Of a stretch of DNA of 62,318 bases, positions 8,276 to 17,016 are shown one piece after another; the stretch's first letter is position 1; every line of letters starts with the position of its first letter. Origin of the DNA: Fimisoma sp964619315 (GTDB lineage: Bacteria; Bacillota; Clostridia; Peptostreptococcales; Anaerovoracaceae). Below the pieces are notes generated by a model. That model did not search any database. It was not told the DNA's origin and worked only from the letters and a program-made list of their open reading frames with translations. The DNA lies in the NCBI GenBank assembly GCA_964619315.1, contig CAZUEH010000007.1, forward strand, positions 1-62,318, written 5' to 3'. Position numbers and translations under genes: made by a program.

Positions 8276-9814
8276 TTACACCTGTCTTATTTCTTCTGTT
8301 AAAAATCTGGTGTAATGTAGGGCTGTCGCAAGGTGCTCCATTTCGATAATTCTATCTTCTTTCATATCAGCAATGGTTCTTGCTACCTTTAGGAGTTTAT
8401 AATACCTTCGTGGACTGATTTTTAACTTCTTATATATATTTTCCATAAAAACCTGCCCTGCTTGGGAAAGTTCACAGAATTCTTCTATGTACTTATCCTC
8501 TATTCTGCCATTACACAAAAAGTCATGGTCTTTAAATCGTTCCCTTTGTATCTGTCTTGCTTGCTCAACTCTCTCTTTCATCTCTTTTGAAGATAACGTT
8601 CGGGTTCCTGTAAGGCTTTCGTAATCCACCCTATTTATTTCTATACAGATATCAATTCTGTCGGCTATCGCACCGGATAGTTTGCTTCTGTAATTATCTA
8701 TGTCTCCTTGCTGGCACACACATTGATGAAAATCATCTCCCAAATAACCACATCTACAAGGGTTTGTTGCACCAACTAATATAAAATCTGCTGGAAAGGC
8801 AACACAACTGCCACCTCTTATGATTCTCACTTCTCTTTCTTCCATTGGTTCTCTTAAAGCCTCTAATATTTTAGATGGTGTTTCAAGCATTTCATCTAAA
8901 AACAATACTCCGTTATGAGCAAAGGACACTTCTCCCGGCATTACTACATTGCCACCACCTAACAAAGCTGCCCTTGTAATTCTTGAGTCGGTATATCTAA
9001 AAGGACGCTTCTTTATTGATGGCATATATGCGGAAAGTCTCCCCGCATATGAGTATATTCTAGATGTCTCTACTTGCTCTTGCCAATTCATCGATGGCAA
9101 AATACCAGTTATGCGTTTTGCCAACATAGTTTTGCCGCTTCCTGGCGAGCCTATCATAAGAATATTGTGCATACCTGCTAAAGCCGTCATGATTGCTTCT
9201 TTGGCAGCTAAATGGCCTTTGACATCACAAAAATCCAGTGTCATTTCCTCTTGATGTATTCTCTCTTCATCTTTGTACGGCTCGATTTTCTCACCTCTTA
9301 AGTGTGCTACCACTTCCTTCAAGTTGTCTGTTGGTATCAACTCAATAGGTAGGTCCTCGGTAAGCAAAAACACTTCTGCACAGTTTTCTTTAGGCAAAAA
9401 TATTTCTTTTGCCATGATTTCGCCATTTTCTAAAATTGCCATCAACATTGACAACACACCATTTATTGGCAAAACCTTTCCATTAAGTGATAATTCTCCC
9501 AAGAAAAGTTTATCATCAGTGTTCTCGCTTAATACTTTTGAAGCAGATAGAACTCCTATCGCAATGCCCAGATCGTAATGGCTGCCTTTTTTGTGTACAT
9601 AAGCTGGTGAAAGGTTTACTGTTATCCTTCCCTTTGGATATTCAAAGCCACTATTCAAAATCGCTCGTTTCACTCTTTCTGCGGCTTCTTTGACCGAGGC
9701 ATCAGCTAGTCCTATAACTGTAAAATATGGCATGCCTCTTCCTATATCTGTTTCTATCTCTACAATCGAGCCCTCTGTTCCCATTAAGGTTAGGGATTTA
9801 ACTTTAGTTAACAT
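8276..9814 (-). CDS. comM: ComM/YifB family Mg-chelatase-like ATPase
   Basis: ComM-type AAA+ helicase; in Gram-negative competent species it drives branch migration during integration of transformed DNA. The 512-residue protein has an N-terminal Lon-protease-like ChlI domain (1-about 165, DASVKEAAERVKRAI), Walker A GSPGSGKT (222-229), Walker B LFLDEM, and a C-terminal Mg-chelatase domain with a cysteine-rich CRCGYLG...CVCQ insertion. An in-frame TTG lies six bases upstream (9820), but AGGAGGGA is eight bases before the ATG at 9814 and touches the TTG, so the ATG is preferred. It is flanked by yraN and dprA, a usual Clostridia arrangement. Confidence 0.95.
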   Translation of the reverse strand: MLTKVKSLTLMGTEGSIVEIETDIGRGMPYFTVIGLADASVKEAAERVKRAILNSGFEYPKGRITVNLSPAYVHKKGSHYDLGIAIGVLSASKVLSENTDDKLFLGELSLNGKVLPINGVLSMLMAILENGEIMAKEIFLPKENCAEVFLLTEDLPIELIPTDNLKEVVAHLRGEKIEPYKDEERIHQEEMTLDFCDVKGHLAAKEAIMTALAGMHNILMIGSPGSGKTMLAKRITGILPSMNWQEQVETSRIYSYAGRLSAYMPSIKKRPFRYTDSRITRAALLGGGNVVMPGEVSFAHNGVLFLDEMLETPSKILEALREPMEEREVRIIRGGSCVAFPADFILVGATNPCRCGYLGDDFHQCVCQQGDIDNYRSKLSGAIADRIDICIEINRVDYESLTGTRTLSSKEMKERVEQARQIQRERFKDHDFLCNGRIEDKYIEEFCELSQAGQVFMENIYKKLKISPRRYYKLLKVARTIADMKEDRIIEMEHLATALHYTRFLTEEIRQV

Positions 9815-9826
9815 AAGCAATCCCTC

Positions 9827-10162
9827 CTAAAATTCCAAATTATCGACTTGATTTACAGTTATTTCTATAACTTTGAAGTCAATTTGTTCATAGTTCTTTT
9901 TATACTGATATAGAAAGTTTTGGGCAGCGTTACGTATGCGCTTTTGCTTAGTTATGTTGACAGCTTCAATTGGGCTTCCATACTGGGAGGACGCTCTTGT
10001 TTTAACCTCTACAAAGGATATGACCTTATTTTTAATGGTGATTATGTCTATTTCCCCATAAGGACAAGTAAAGTTCCTTCTTAATATATAATGTCCCTTG
10101 GCCCGCAGGGTTTCTGCTGCAAGTTCTTCTCCTATATTTCCTATTATTTTATTATTTGTCAT
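9827..10162 (-). CDS. yraN: YraN family (UPF0102) endonuclease-like protein
   Basis: A 111-residue protein of the UPF0102 family with a Holliday junction resolvase-like fold; its function is unproven. The nuclease-type residues are visible: G..GE (9-13), the CPYGEIDII strand (33-41) and FVEVKTR (49-55), an E-x-K core like PD-(D/E)XK enzymes. It is the first gene of the yraN-comM-dprA unit, 12 bases before comM. A well-formed promoter lies upstream at 10195-10223. Confidence 0.93.
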   Translation of the reverse strand: MTNNKIIGNIGEELAAETLRAKGHYILRRNFTCPYGEIDIITIKNKVISFVEVKTRASSQYGSPIEAVNITKQKRIRNAAQNFLYQYKKNYEQIDFKVIEITVNQVDNLEF

Positions 10163-10194
10163 GTTTCCTCCATGACAGTTTCACTTCTTTATTT

Positions 10195-10223
10195 AATTTA
10201 CATTATTTTACAGTTGGTGTCAA
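10195..10223 (-). promoter_or_regulatory. predicted sigma-A promoter for yraN-comM-dprA
   Basis: On the minus strand TTGACA (10223-10218) and TAAATT (10200-10195) have a 17-base spacer, about 33 bases before the yraN start. Confidence 0.7.
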
Positions 10224-10241
10224 GGATTGTCACAGTATATA

Positions 10242-10278
10242 TAAAAATCTCCCATCGGCAATTTTGCTAATGGGAGAT
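10242..10278 (-). terminator. rho-independent terminator of the dlt operon
   Basis: On the minus strand ATCTCCCAT (10278-10270) pairs with ATGGGAGAT (10255-10247), followed by TTTTTATATA. It lies 24 bases past the dltX stop, which places dltX inside the dlt transcript. Confidence 0.85.
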
Positions 10279-10301
10279 TCATCGTAGTTTTTACTCTTTA
10301 T

Positions 10302-10463
10302 TTAAAATTCCGCGTAGGTAAAAGCTGGTGCGTCAGTGCCTACTTCGAACAGGGCATATAAGTATATTACCATCATCATTGCGAAGAAAGCCCCTGTGTA
10401 TAAAACAAACTCTTTATCTATTAAGCCTTTAAGCTTTTGCAAAAAATTCGTACGCTGCTTCAT
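10302..10463 (-). CDS. dltX: DltX, small membrane protein for teichoic acid D-alanylation
   Basis: A 53-residue gene below usual ORF cut-offs. The ATG at 10463 overlaps the dltD end by 35 bases and the TAA is 24 bases before the operon terminator. The peptide has a basic N-terminus (MKQRTNFLQKLKGLIDKE), one membrane helix (about 19-40, FVLYTGAFFAMMMVIYLYAL) and ends in PAFTYAEF. DltX proteins carry one membrane helix and a C-terminal aromatic motif of the form F-x-Y-x-x-F, whose tyrosine has been proposed as D-alanine carrier between DltB and DltD. FTYAEF (48-53) fits exactly, with Tyr50 as the candidate acceptor. In Bacilli dltX usually precedes dltA; here it is last. Confidence 0.85.
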   Translation of the reverse strand: MKQRTNFLQKLKGLIDKEFVLYTGAFFAMMMVIYLYALFEVGTDAPAFTYAEF

Positions 10464-11598
10464 TTATTCTTACCCATCCCTTTCCCGCCGGGTGGACAAT
10501 GTCCTCTAAAAATCCTGGCGTGTAACACTGATCAAAAAAGTTGCAAGTTTCAACTCCATATTCATCCGCTACCTTTTGAACTTCAGTTACAAAAGTTTCT
10601 CTGTTCTTTTTCGGAAAACCTGTATAGTCATACCACCAGCCATTTACTGGTTGCATCACTAACAGTACCTCAATGTTTTCCTCTTTACAAACATCTAAAA
10701 ATAATCTCAAATCATCATATTCAGGAGAGTTTCCATAAGTTCTGTTGACATCTGCACCCTTTCTTTCATCTAACATTGGTTTGATTTTCTTTTTATACAT
10801 TTTGTTTGGTACATGAAAGTCTTCATTCATATCACCAGCTATAGAGGCATCAGCCTCTTCTGCCAAAGCATCCCAATCTGGAACATTGAAATTCGTGTTA
10901 GCCTTGTATTTATGGTGCTTCTTGCCGCCAGCGGCTTTCCAAAGAACCCCTACATTTATATCTTCTTTTTCTCTAGTAATCCAATTATTAATTTTGAGAT
11001 CTATTTTATCCTTTAGGCTTGCATCTCCTGACAAGAATATTTTGTTTGTTGTTTGTATGTTAGCATGGGTCTTCGGGCTTACTTCTAACAATTCTGTAGC
11101 ACGGTCTGCCATTGCTTCTCTGGTTTCAATAGACAAGTTCTCATTCTTTAGCATAGCTTCGTATTCGCTTTCAGAAAACCTTGCGCTAAATCCACTTCCC
11201 TCTGCTCCTTTTTTTGAAAACCATGATGGAGAAAGTAGCAATACTACCTTTTTATTCTCTAGCTTGGGAGCTATTGCACTTAGAGTTATTACATGGGAAA
11301 GGGTTTGGTTTTGAGCTGCCCCTAAACACATGACATTCATGCCTATTGATCTAAATATATTAGTTGGATGATATGGTGTTTTTTTGCCATGGTGGAACTC
11401 TGAAGAGCCCATCATCACCACTGTGTCTTCCTCTATATTCTGGCTAATCGCTTTATATGATAAATCCTTTTTTGTATTTATCCATGTTCCAAACTCTGGA
11501 TTGTTAGTATCTAGTTTATCCCCCGTTGTAAAGTGTAATGAAACGGCTACTACAATAAAAAGCATAAAAGCCGTTATAAAAGATACTGTCTTCTTCAT
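10429..11598 (-). CDS. dltD: DltD, teichoic acid D-alanyl transferase component
   Basis: DltD is a membrane-anchored extracellular SGNH-type hydrolase/transferase required for the last step of D-alanyl ester transfer to lipoteichoic acid. The 389-residue chain has one N-terminal membrane anchor (about 5-23), then the exported catalytic domain with GSSEF at 64-68 (candidate nucleophile in the GxSE motif) and D366-x-x-H369 near the C-terminus completing a Ser-Asp-His triad. It follows dltC by 18 bases and its end overlaps dltX. Confidence 0.95.
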   Translation of the reverse strand: MKKTVSFITAFMLFIVVAVSLHFTTGDKLDTNNPEFGTWINTKKDLSYKAISQNIEEDTVVMMGSSEFHHGKKTPYHPTNIFRSIGMNVMCLGAAQNQTLSHVITLSAIAPKLENKKVVLLLSPSWFSKKGAEGSGFSARFSESEYEAMLKNENLSIETREAMADRATELLEVSPKTHANIQTTNKIFLSGDASLKDKIDLKINNWITREKEDINVGVLWKAAGGKKHHKYKANTNFNVPDWDALAEEADASIAGDMNEDFHVPNKMYKKKIKPMLDERKGADVNRTYGNSPEYDDLRLFLDVCKEENIEVLLVMQPVNGWWYDYTGFPKKNRETFVTEVQKVADEYGVETCNFFDQCYTPGFLEDIVHPAGKGWVRINEAAYEFFAKA

Positions 11599-11616
11599 AA
11601 TCTCACTTCCTATAAA

Positions 11617-11859
11617 CTATATTCTCTTTAAAACTTGCTGTATGATTTTGTTTGGTGTATCCATTTCTTCTCTTTTGAGTTCAGATGGCGCCATAACTAT
11701 ACCTAACGCATCCTCGATACCTACCAATAACTCTGTGTAATCTAGTGAATCTATAAGATCCTCCTCTAACAGATTTATATCTAACTCAGTTCTTACACAA
11801 TCATCACCACAAATTTCTTCTAACAAATCTAATATAGTCTCTTTTACCTTATTTTCCAT
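11617..11859 (-). CDS. dltC: DltC, D-alanyl carrier protein
   Basis: DltC is the acyl-carrier-like protein that holds activated D-alanine as a phosphopantetheine thioester. The 80-residue protein has the carrier motif DLIDSLDYTE (34-43) with Ser38 as the phosphopantetheine attachment site and an acidic helical make-up. It lies 11 bases after dltB and 18 before dltD. Confidence 0.96.
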   Translation of the reverse strand: MENKVKETILDLLEEICGDDCVRTELDINLLEEDLIDSLDYTELLVGIEDALGIVMAPSELKREEMDTPNKIIQQVLKRI

Positions 11860-11870
11860 TTCATTCTCCT

Positions 11871-13022
11871 TTAATTTATAACTTTACCTGAAAATATTAA
11901 AAACCCAAACATTACTAAATTGAATGTTATAATTCCGCTTAAAACCTTGTACCATTTTTTCTTTTTATTTTTTTTATAAAATTTGGATTTCTTTTGATAT
12001 ATTTCTGTAACAGATAGTAGCACCCCGTGATATACGCCATAAACTATATAATTCCAGTTTAAGCCATGCCATATCCCCATGAGAGTCATATTAATCATGA
12101 ACCCCATAGTCGCTCCTGTTAGCTTATTTTTAAACCATTTGCCTCTGATCGAAGCCATCATGAACCTTGAGAAAACAAAGTCTCTAAACCAATGTGACAA
12201 AGTTATATGCCATCTATCCCAAAATTCTTTTATGTCTACACTTATAAATGGTTTGTTGAAGTTGTCTGGAGTTTTTACTCCGAAAATATAACTAATACCT
12301 ACTGCCATGAAGCTGTATCCTGCAAAATCAAAGAACAGATAAAGACCATAGCAATACATATATACCAGCATTGAGCCAGTCCAGTCACCTATGTTGCTGC
12401 CTAAATATGTCATTCCTTGAAAAAATGCAGCTGCCAAAACGAATTTGTAGACCATGCCTAAGCAAATTTTAAACAAGCCATTGCCTACGCTCTCCATATA
12501 TTCTTTTCGACTTGGTACTATATAAAGATCCTCTGTAAACCTTCTGCTTCTATCTATTGGCCCTGATAAAATCGACGGGAAAAATAGTAAAAAGTATAGA
12601 AAGTCAAATATTTTAATTTCTTTGATTAGTTCATCATGTATTTCTATTATTATTTGGATTGACTTAAATGTAAGATAGGATATCCCTATGAAACCAAATA
12701 TGCTTGTTCCCATTAACCCACTTAACTTAAAGGTAATAAGGGGAGCTAATGACATAGGCACCAACATATAAAAGATTTTTTTATCTCTATTGCCCTTTTT
12801 CTGAAAGTATAACCCTACATTGGTCAAGCCAAATTCCCACAAGCAATAAACAGCGAGATATGCTATTGTAATAGGGTTTCCAATTGTAACCAACAATACG
12901 AATATTATAGTAACAGCAAATCCGTAATATTTTATTGGCTTTTCCATAATCCCTAGTATGATTGCCGGGATTATTAACACTGCGGCACAGATGAAAAAGT
13001 ATAACTCTCCAAATAAAGTCAT
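11871..13022 (-). CDS. dltB: DltB, MBOAT membrane D-alanyl transferase
   Basis: DltB is a membrane-bound O-acyltransferase that moves D-alanine from DltC across the membrane. The 383-residue protein has about ten hydrophobic segments. The MBOAT signatures are FWDRWHITLSHWFRDF (267-282) and GIWHGLNWNY (317-326), with His319 the expected catalytic histidine. Its start overlaps the dltA stop by four bases, which suggests translational coupling. Confidence 0.96.
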   Translation of the reverse strand: MTLFGELYFFICAAVLIIPAIILGIMEKPIKYYGFAVTIIFVLLVTIGNPITIAYLAVYCLWEFGLTNVGLYFQKKGNRDKKIFYMLVPMSLAPLITFKLSGLMGTSIFGFIGISYLTFKSIQIIIEIHDELIKEIKIFDFLYFLLFFPSILSGPIDRSRRFTEDLYIVPSRKEYMESVGNGLFKICLGMVYKFVLAAAFFQGMTYLGSNIGDWTGSMLVYMYCYGLYLFFDFAGYSFMAVGISYIFGVKTPDNFNKPFISVDIKEFWDRWHITLSHWFRDFVFSRFMMASIRGKWFKNKLTGATMGFMINMTLMGIWHGLNWNYIVYGVYHGVLLSVTEIYQKKSKFYKKNKKKKWYKVLSGIITFNLVMFGFLIFSGKVIN

Positions 13023-14512
13023 AAGAACTCTGCCTCTAATCTTTTTCTATCCAATTTGCCATTAGCTGTCATAGGCATGTTCTTTAGGAATTTAATATTT
13101 TTCGGTACCATATAGATAGGCAACTGCTCTTTTAATATGGTTTTTAGAGCTTTGACGTCTTTGGAGTTTCCTTCAACGTCAGGAGCTTTGACAAATGCAA
13201 CTAAACTTCTAAGCTTATCACCATCATATCTCGGCAACACCGCTGCTTGTTCTACTTCTTCGCAAGCTATTAAGTTTGATTCAATGTCACCAAGTTCAAT
13301 TCTGTAACCATGAAGTTTTACTTGAAAGTCTAATCTACCAGTGCAATAATAGTTGCCATTTTCATAATATCCTTTATCGCCGGTTTTATAGGCTCTGCGC
13401 TTCTGTCCCTTTTCGTCTTCTATATAAATAAATGCTTCTTCAGTTTTTTCCTTGCACTTGTAATAACCTTTTCCTACTGTATCACCTGTTATCAGGATTT
13501 CTTCATCCACTATTAGCAGTTCTGTTCCGTCCTTTGGCACACCTATAGGTAGCAAAGCATTTTGAACTAGCACATCTTTTGTTATTTCTACCGAAGTAAC
13601 AGCTACAGTAGACTCTGTGGGGCCATATGTATTAACTATTCTTGCTTTTGTGAAACGCTCAATCAATTTAGCCGCTGTTTCATGCGCCAGTCTTTCACCG
13701 CAAAAAAGGAATAGATTCATTTCCTCTAACATAGTCTGATTAAAACTGTGGTCAGCAAGACACATGTCCGCAAAAGACGGAGTAGACACCCAACAGTTTA
13801 TTTGGTTTTCTTTCATATAGGAAAACATTGAACCAACGTCAGCTTGAAGACCCTTATCTAAACATATAAGAGTTCCGCCAGTGGTTAATGATGTATATAA
13901 GTCCATTACTGATAAGTCAAATGAAAATGGAGCTTGGTTGAGAAATTTCACTGGTTCTGCCTCGTTTTGATCGATATGTTTAGCAGACCACTTCGCAAAA
14001 TTTTTCAAATTATCCGCTGTGATTTCGACACCTTTAGGCTTTCCTGTGCTACCGGAAGTGAATATTATGTAAAATACATCTTCTCCTCTTCTCCAATATG
14101 ACCTGTCACTTCTTACCTCTTTAGCTTTATTATTACAAATTTTTTCTATTTGATTTGAATCGACTACATCGAATCCTTCCAATTCAAATTCTTCTGTAGC
14201 CAAAATAATTTTGTTTTCTAATGCCTCTGCAATTTCTTCGATACGATTTTTGGGCATAGAAATATCCACAGGACAATATGCTCTCCCTGATTTAGCACAT
14301 GCTAAAAAGCATACTATCATCTGTGGATTCTTGTGACCGTAAACCATAATCGGCTTATCATTATTTGAATTTTCTATAAGCCATGCAGCCAAATTTTCTG
14401 ACTGCTTCCATAGCTGACCATAAGTCAGCTCACCTGAAGTTGACTTTAATGCTAATCTTTTTTCATTTAGTTTTGCAACACTCTCTATTACACCTAATAC
14501 AGAATTTTTCAT
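13019..14512 (-). CDS. dltA: DltA, D-alanine--DltC ligase
   Basis: Adenylation enzyme that activates D-alanine with ATP and loads it onto DltC. The 497-residue chain shows the AMP-binding signature TSGSTGKPKGVE, the NTYGPTEST motif, YKTGDKGYY and a C-terminal MTANGKLDR lysine motif. A TTG 33 bases upstream (14545) extends the frame, but GAAGGGGG lies seven bases before the ATG at 14512 and nothing similar precedes the TTG, so I use the ATG. It is the first gene of dltABCDX, with its own promoter and a palindrome upstream. Confidence 0.95.
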   Translation of the reverse strand: MKNSVLGVIESVAKLNEKRLALKSTSGELTYGQLWKQSENLAAWLIENSNNDKPIMVYGHKNPQMIVCFLACAKSGRAYCPVDISMPKNRIEEIAEALENKIILATEEFELEGFDVVDSNQIEKICNNKAKEVRSDRSYWRRGEDVFYIIFTSGSTGKPKGVEITADNLKNFAKWSAKHIDQNEAEPVKFLNQAPFSFDLSVMDLYTSLTTGGTLICLDKGLQADVGSMFSYMKENQINCWVSTPSFADMCLADHSFNQTMLEEMNLFLFCGERLAHETAAKLIERFTKARIVNTYGPTESTVAVTSVEITKDVLVQNALLPIGVPKDGTELLIVDEEILITGDTVGKGYYKCKEKTEEAFIYIEDEKGQKRRAYKTGDKGYYENGNYYCTGRLDFQVKLHGYRIELGDIESNLIACEEVEQAAVLPRYDGDKLRSLVAFVKAPDVEGNSKDVKALKTILKEQLPIYMVPKNIKFLKNMPMTANGKLDRKRLEAEFL

Positions 14513-14558
14513 CTCTGTACCCCCTTCCCCTTTTTCACATAACAACTTTTCTCGTCTT

Positions 14559-14588
14559 AGTGTACTATCTCGTGTGGTACACTGTCAA
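14559..14588 (-). promoter_or_regulatory. dlt promoter with overlapping operator-like palindrome
   Basis: On the minus strand TTGACA (14588-14583) and TACACT (14564-14559) have an 18-base spacer. A perfect inverted repeat AGTGTAC-N11-GTACACT (14559-14583) spans the spacer and the -10 element, so a bound repressor would block polymerase. The half-sites recall GntR-family operators, but no regulator gene lies nearby. Confidence 0.65.
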
Positions 14589-14678
14589 CCATATCTTCAA
14601 AATTATTATTGCACAATTTTAGGGGTTTGTGTTGCAAATTGACATATCGTCAAGGAAACTTAATAAAATCGAAAGAAT

Positions 14679-15377
14679 CTACGCTCTAAGCATCGAACTT
14701 AAGAAAGATATTAGTCTTTGACTCTTAGGATTCTCAAATACTTCCTTTGGTGTTCCTTCTTCCACTATGATGCCTTCATCCATAAATAGGACTCTATCTG
14801 CTACTTCTTTAGCAAATCCCATTTCGTGGGTCACTATTATCATTGTGGTGTGATTATCTGCTAATCTTTTCATTACATTTAGCACTTCCCCTGTAATTTC
14901 AGGGTCTAAAGCGGACGTTGGTTCATCAAAAAGCATTAGATCAGGATCCATTGCAAGCGCTCTTGCTATAGCAATTCTCTGCTTTTGTCCTCCAGAAATT
15001 TGGGCAGGATAAGTATCTGCTTTTTCCTCAAGACCAACTAATTTTAGCAAATCTTTTGCTTTTTCAATCGCTTTTTCCTTAGGTACTTTTTTAACTTTTA
15101 TAGGCGCATAGGTTATGTTTTCAATACATGTCATATGAGGAAAAAGGTTGAAATGTTGGAATACCATTCCTGTTTTTCCCTTTAATTCTATCTCGCCTGA
15201 AGTGATTTTGTTAAGACCATTTATACATCTCAAAAAAGTGCTTTTTCCTGATCCAGAAGGTCCAATAATTGCTACTATTTCGCCTCTGCTCATGGAAAAA
15301 TCCACTCCATTTATTGCTCTAAACTTGCCATAGTCTTTTATAATATCTTTCATTTCAAGAACAATTTCTCTACTCAT
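14679..15377 (-). CDS. polar amino acid ABC transporter, ATP-binding protein
   Basis: GlnQ/HisP-type ATPase powering a polar amino acid importer. The 232-residue protein has Walker A GPSGSGKST (39-47), a Q-loop in MVFQHFNLFPHMT, signature ISGGQKQR, Walker B LMLFDEPTSALDPE and the switch histidine in IIVTHEMGF. Length and motifs fit the family exactly. Its start overlaps the permease stop by one base. Substrate class (glutamine, arginine, cystine or other) cannot be told from the ATPase. Confidence 0.95.
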   Translation of the reverse strand: MSREIVLEMKDIIKDYGKFRAINGVDFSMSRGEIVAIIGPSGSGKSTFLRCINGLNKITSGEIELKGKTGMVFQHFNLFPHMTCIENITYAPIKVKKVPKEKAIEKAKDLLKLVGLEEKADTYPAQISGGQKQRIAIARALAMDPDLMLFDEPTSALDPEITGEVLNVMKRLADNHTTMIIVTHEMGFAKEVADRVLFMDEGIIVEEGTPKEVFENPKSQRLISFLSSMLRA

Positions 15378-16036
15378 TAGTCATCCCCCTTTGCATCATA
15401 TCTGGAAAAATGTTTTTCCAATCTGCTTGCAACTATAGTTAGCAAGAAGGTCATCAGTAGGTACAAAATAGCAGCAAAAAAGAACGGAGTCATATCCGTC
15501 ATTCTGTTAACTGCACTATTTGTAGCCTTCATTAGCTCTATAACAGGCAAAGAGGACGCCAAAGCGGTGTCCTTTACTAAAGTTATTGCCTCATTGACAG
15601 TTGGAGGCAATATAGCCTTCATTGTTTGAGGTAATATTATGTCGATCATTGTTTGCTTTTTTGAAACTCCTAAAGCATGAGCTGCCTCATACTGTCCGGA
15701 ATCTATGCTGTTTATTCCACCTCTATATATCTCTGCAAAATACGCGGCGTAATTAAGCACATATGCTAATACGACCGTTACGAACGCACTTATTTGTATA
15801 TTCAACGCCATCGGGAAGAAAAAATAAAAGAAAAACAGCTGCAGCAATAAAGGCGTGCCTCTGAATATCCATACGTATATTTTGCACAAAAAGCTCAATG
15901 GTTTAATTCGGCTCTTACTCCCCAGGGCTATTGGAAGCCCTAGGGGTAACGATATTATAAGTGTTAGAACAAATAGCTCTGCTGTTACTATGGCACCCTC
16001 AAGCATAAAGGGCATAAACTCCATAATTTTTTCCAT
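15377..16036 (-). CDS. polar amino acid ABC transporter, permease
   Basis: HisM/GlnP-type membrane subunit, 219 residues, with five or six hydrophobic helices and the EAA loop YEAAHALGVSKKQTMIDIILPQ (about 116-137) that docks to the ATPase. The single permease suggests a homodimer. It lies between the binding protein and ATPase genes of one operon. Confidence 0.94.
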   Translation of the reverse strand: MEKIMEFMPFMLEGAIVTAELFVLTLIISLPLGLPIALGSKSRIKPLSFLCKIYVWIFRGTPLLLQLFFFYFFFPMALNIQISAFVTVVLAYVLNYAAYFAEIYRGGINSIDSGQYEAAHALGVSKKQTMIDIILPQTMKAILPPTVNEAITLVKDTALASSLPVIELMKATNSAVNRMTDMTPFFFAAILYLLMTFLLTIVASRLEKHFSRYDAKGDD

Positions 16037-16060
16037 TCTTTAAGTTCCTTTACTTTTACC

Positions 16061-16858
16061 TTAGCCTTCTAAAGGTTCAAACACTACGATGTTCTTGCCA
16101 AACCATTTTTCGCTAATTTCAGCAGCTTTGCCATTATCAACTAACTTCTTAATAACGTCATTAAGTTTGTCTTTTAGTTCAGTGTTATCTTTTGCACATC
16201 CGATTACATAGTAGTCGTCTCCAAGTACATATGTGCATTCCTTCATTTCTCCGCCTAGGTTATTGTTAGTGTATTCGCCTAAAACTTTATCAACTGCAAT
16301 TACATCTACTCTGCCTGCTTTTAAATCCATAATAGCAGTGTCATAAGTATCATATTCGCTGATATTTGATTTGAATGATTCATAAGCTTCATTTGCTTTT
16401 AGCATTTCTAGTGCAGCGGAATCTACTTGAGTTCCTATTTTTAACTTAGCAAGCTGAGAAGCGTCTGTAACATCAACATCTGATGTGGCAAGTGACATTA
16501 AAATAATCTGATTGTTAAGGTACTTGTCTGTAAGTGCCATATTTTCAAGTCTATCAGGTGTTACTGACATTCCATTCCAAACGCAATCAATAGTGCCAGC
16601 TTCAAGTTCGATTTCCTTTGCGTTCCAATCGATAGGCTTAAACTCTATTTTAACTCCCATTTCTTCTGCTACTGCATTTGCAAGGTCTATGTCGAATCCT
16701 ACTAATTCGCCGTCAGCATCTCTGAAACCCATAGGTGCAAAAGTATCATCAAGTCCTACTACTAATGTTTCTGCATCCTTTTTGCCACAACCTGTAAGGG
16801 CAAACATTGTAAATACCATTAGAACAACCATGGTTACTGCAAATAATTTCTTTTTCAT
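16061..16858 (-). CDS. polar amino acid ABC transporter, substrate-binding lipoprotein
   Basis: Family 3 extracellular solute-binding protein, 265 residues. A lipoprotein signal peptide (1-23) ends in the lipobox ALTGC with Cys24. The ligand fold shows GLDDTFAPMGFRDADGELVGFDIDLANAVA-type sequence (34-63) and IDWNAKEIELEAGTIDCVWNGMSVTPDR, typical of the polar amino acid group. First gene of the three-gene importer, under the promoter at 16957-16985. Confidence 0.95.
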   Translation of the reverse strand: MKKKLFAVTMVVLMVFTMFALTGCGKKDAETLVVGLDDTFAPMGFRDADGELVGFDIDLANAVAEEMGVKIEFKPIDWNAKEIELEAGTIDCVWNGMSVTPDRLENMALTDKYLNNQIILMSLATSDVDVTDASQLAKLKIGTQVDSAALEMLKANEAYESFKSNISEYDTYDTAIMDLKAGRVDVIAVDKVLGEYTNNNLGGEMKECTYVLGDDYYVIGCAKDNTELKDKLNDVIKKLVDNGKAAEISEKWFGKNIVVFEPLEG

Positions 16859-16956
16859 CTTAGTCCTCCTATAAAATAGTATGTATCCTCTAGAAAGAGG
16901 GAATAAATTTGCTCAACGCTTTACTGCGTTAAATTGTTAAATTAAATTACTGTTTT

Positions 16957-16985
16957 ACTTTATAACACAATGGCCTTTAAGTCAA
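16957..16985 (-). promoter_or_regulatory. predicted sigma-A promoter for the amino acid importer
   Basis: On the minus strand TTGACT (16985-16980) and TAAAGT (16962-16957) have a 17-base spacer, about 100 bases before the binding-protein start. The leader holds two small hairpins (AACGC/GCGTT and CCTCT/AGAGG) but no T-box or riboswitch signature I can recognise. Confidence 0.6.
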
Positions 16986-17016
16986 GAGCGATTGCGAAAA
17001 CTTATAGTTAAAATTT

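Noticed and set aside
16859..17016. Possible T-box or riboswitch in the leader of the amino acid importer
   Set aside because: Only two short hairpins, no T-box sequence and no recognisable aptamer; the leader is just over 100 bases.
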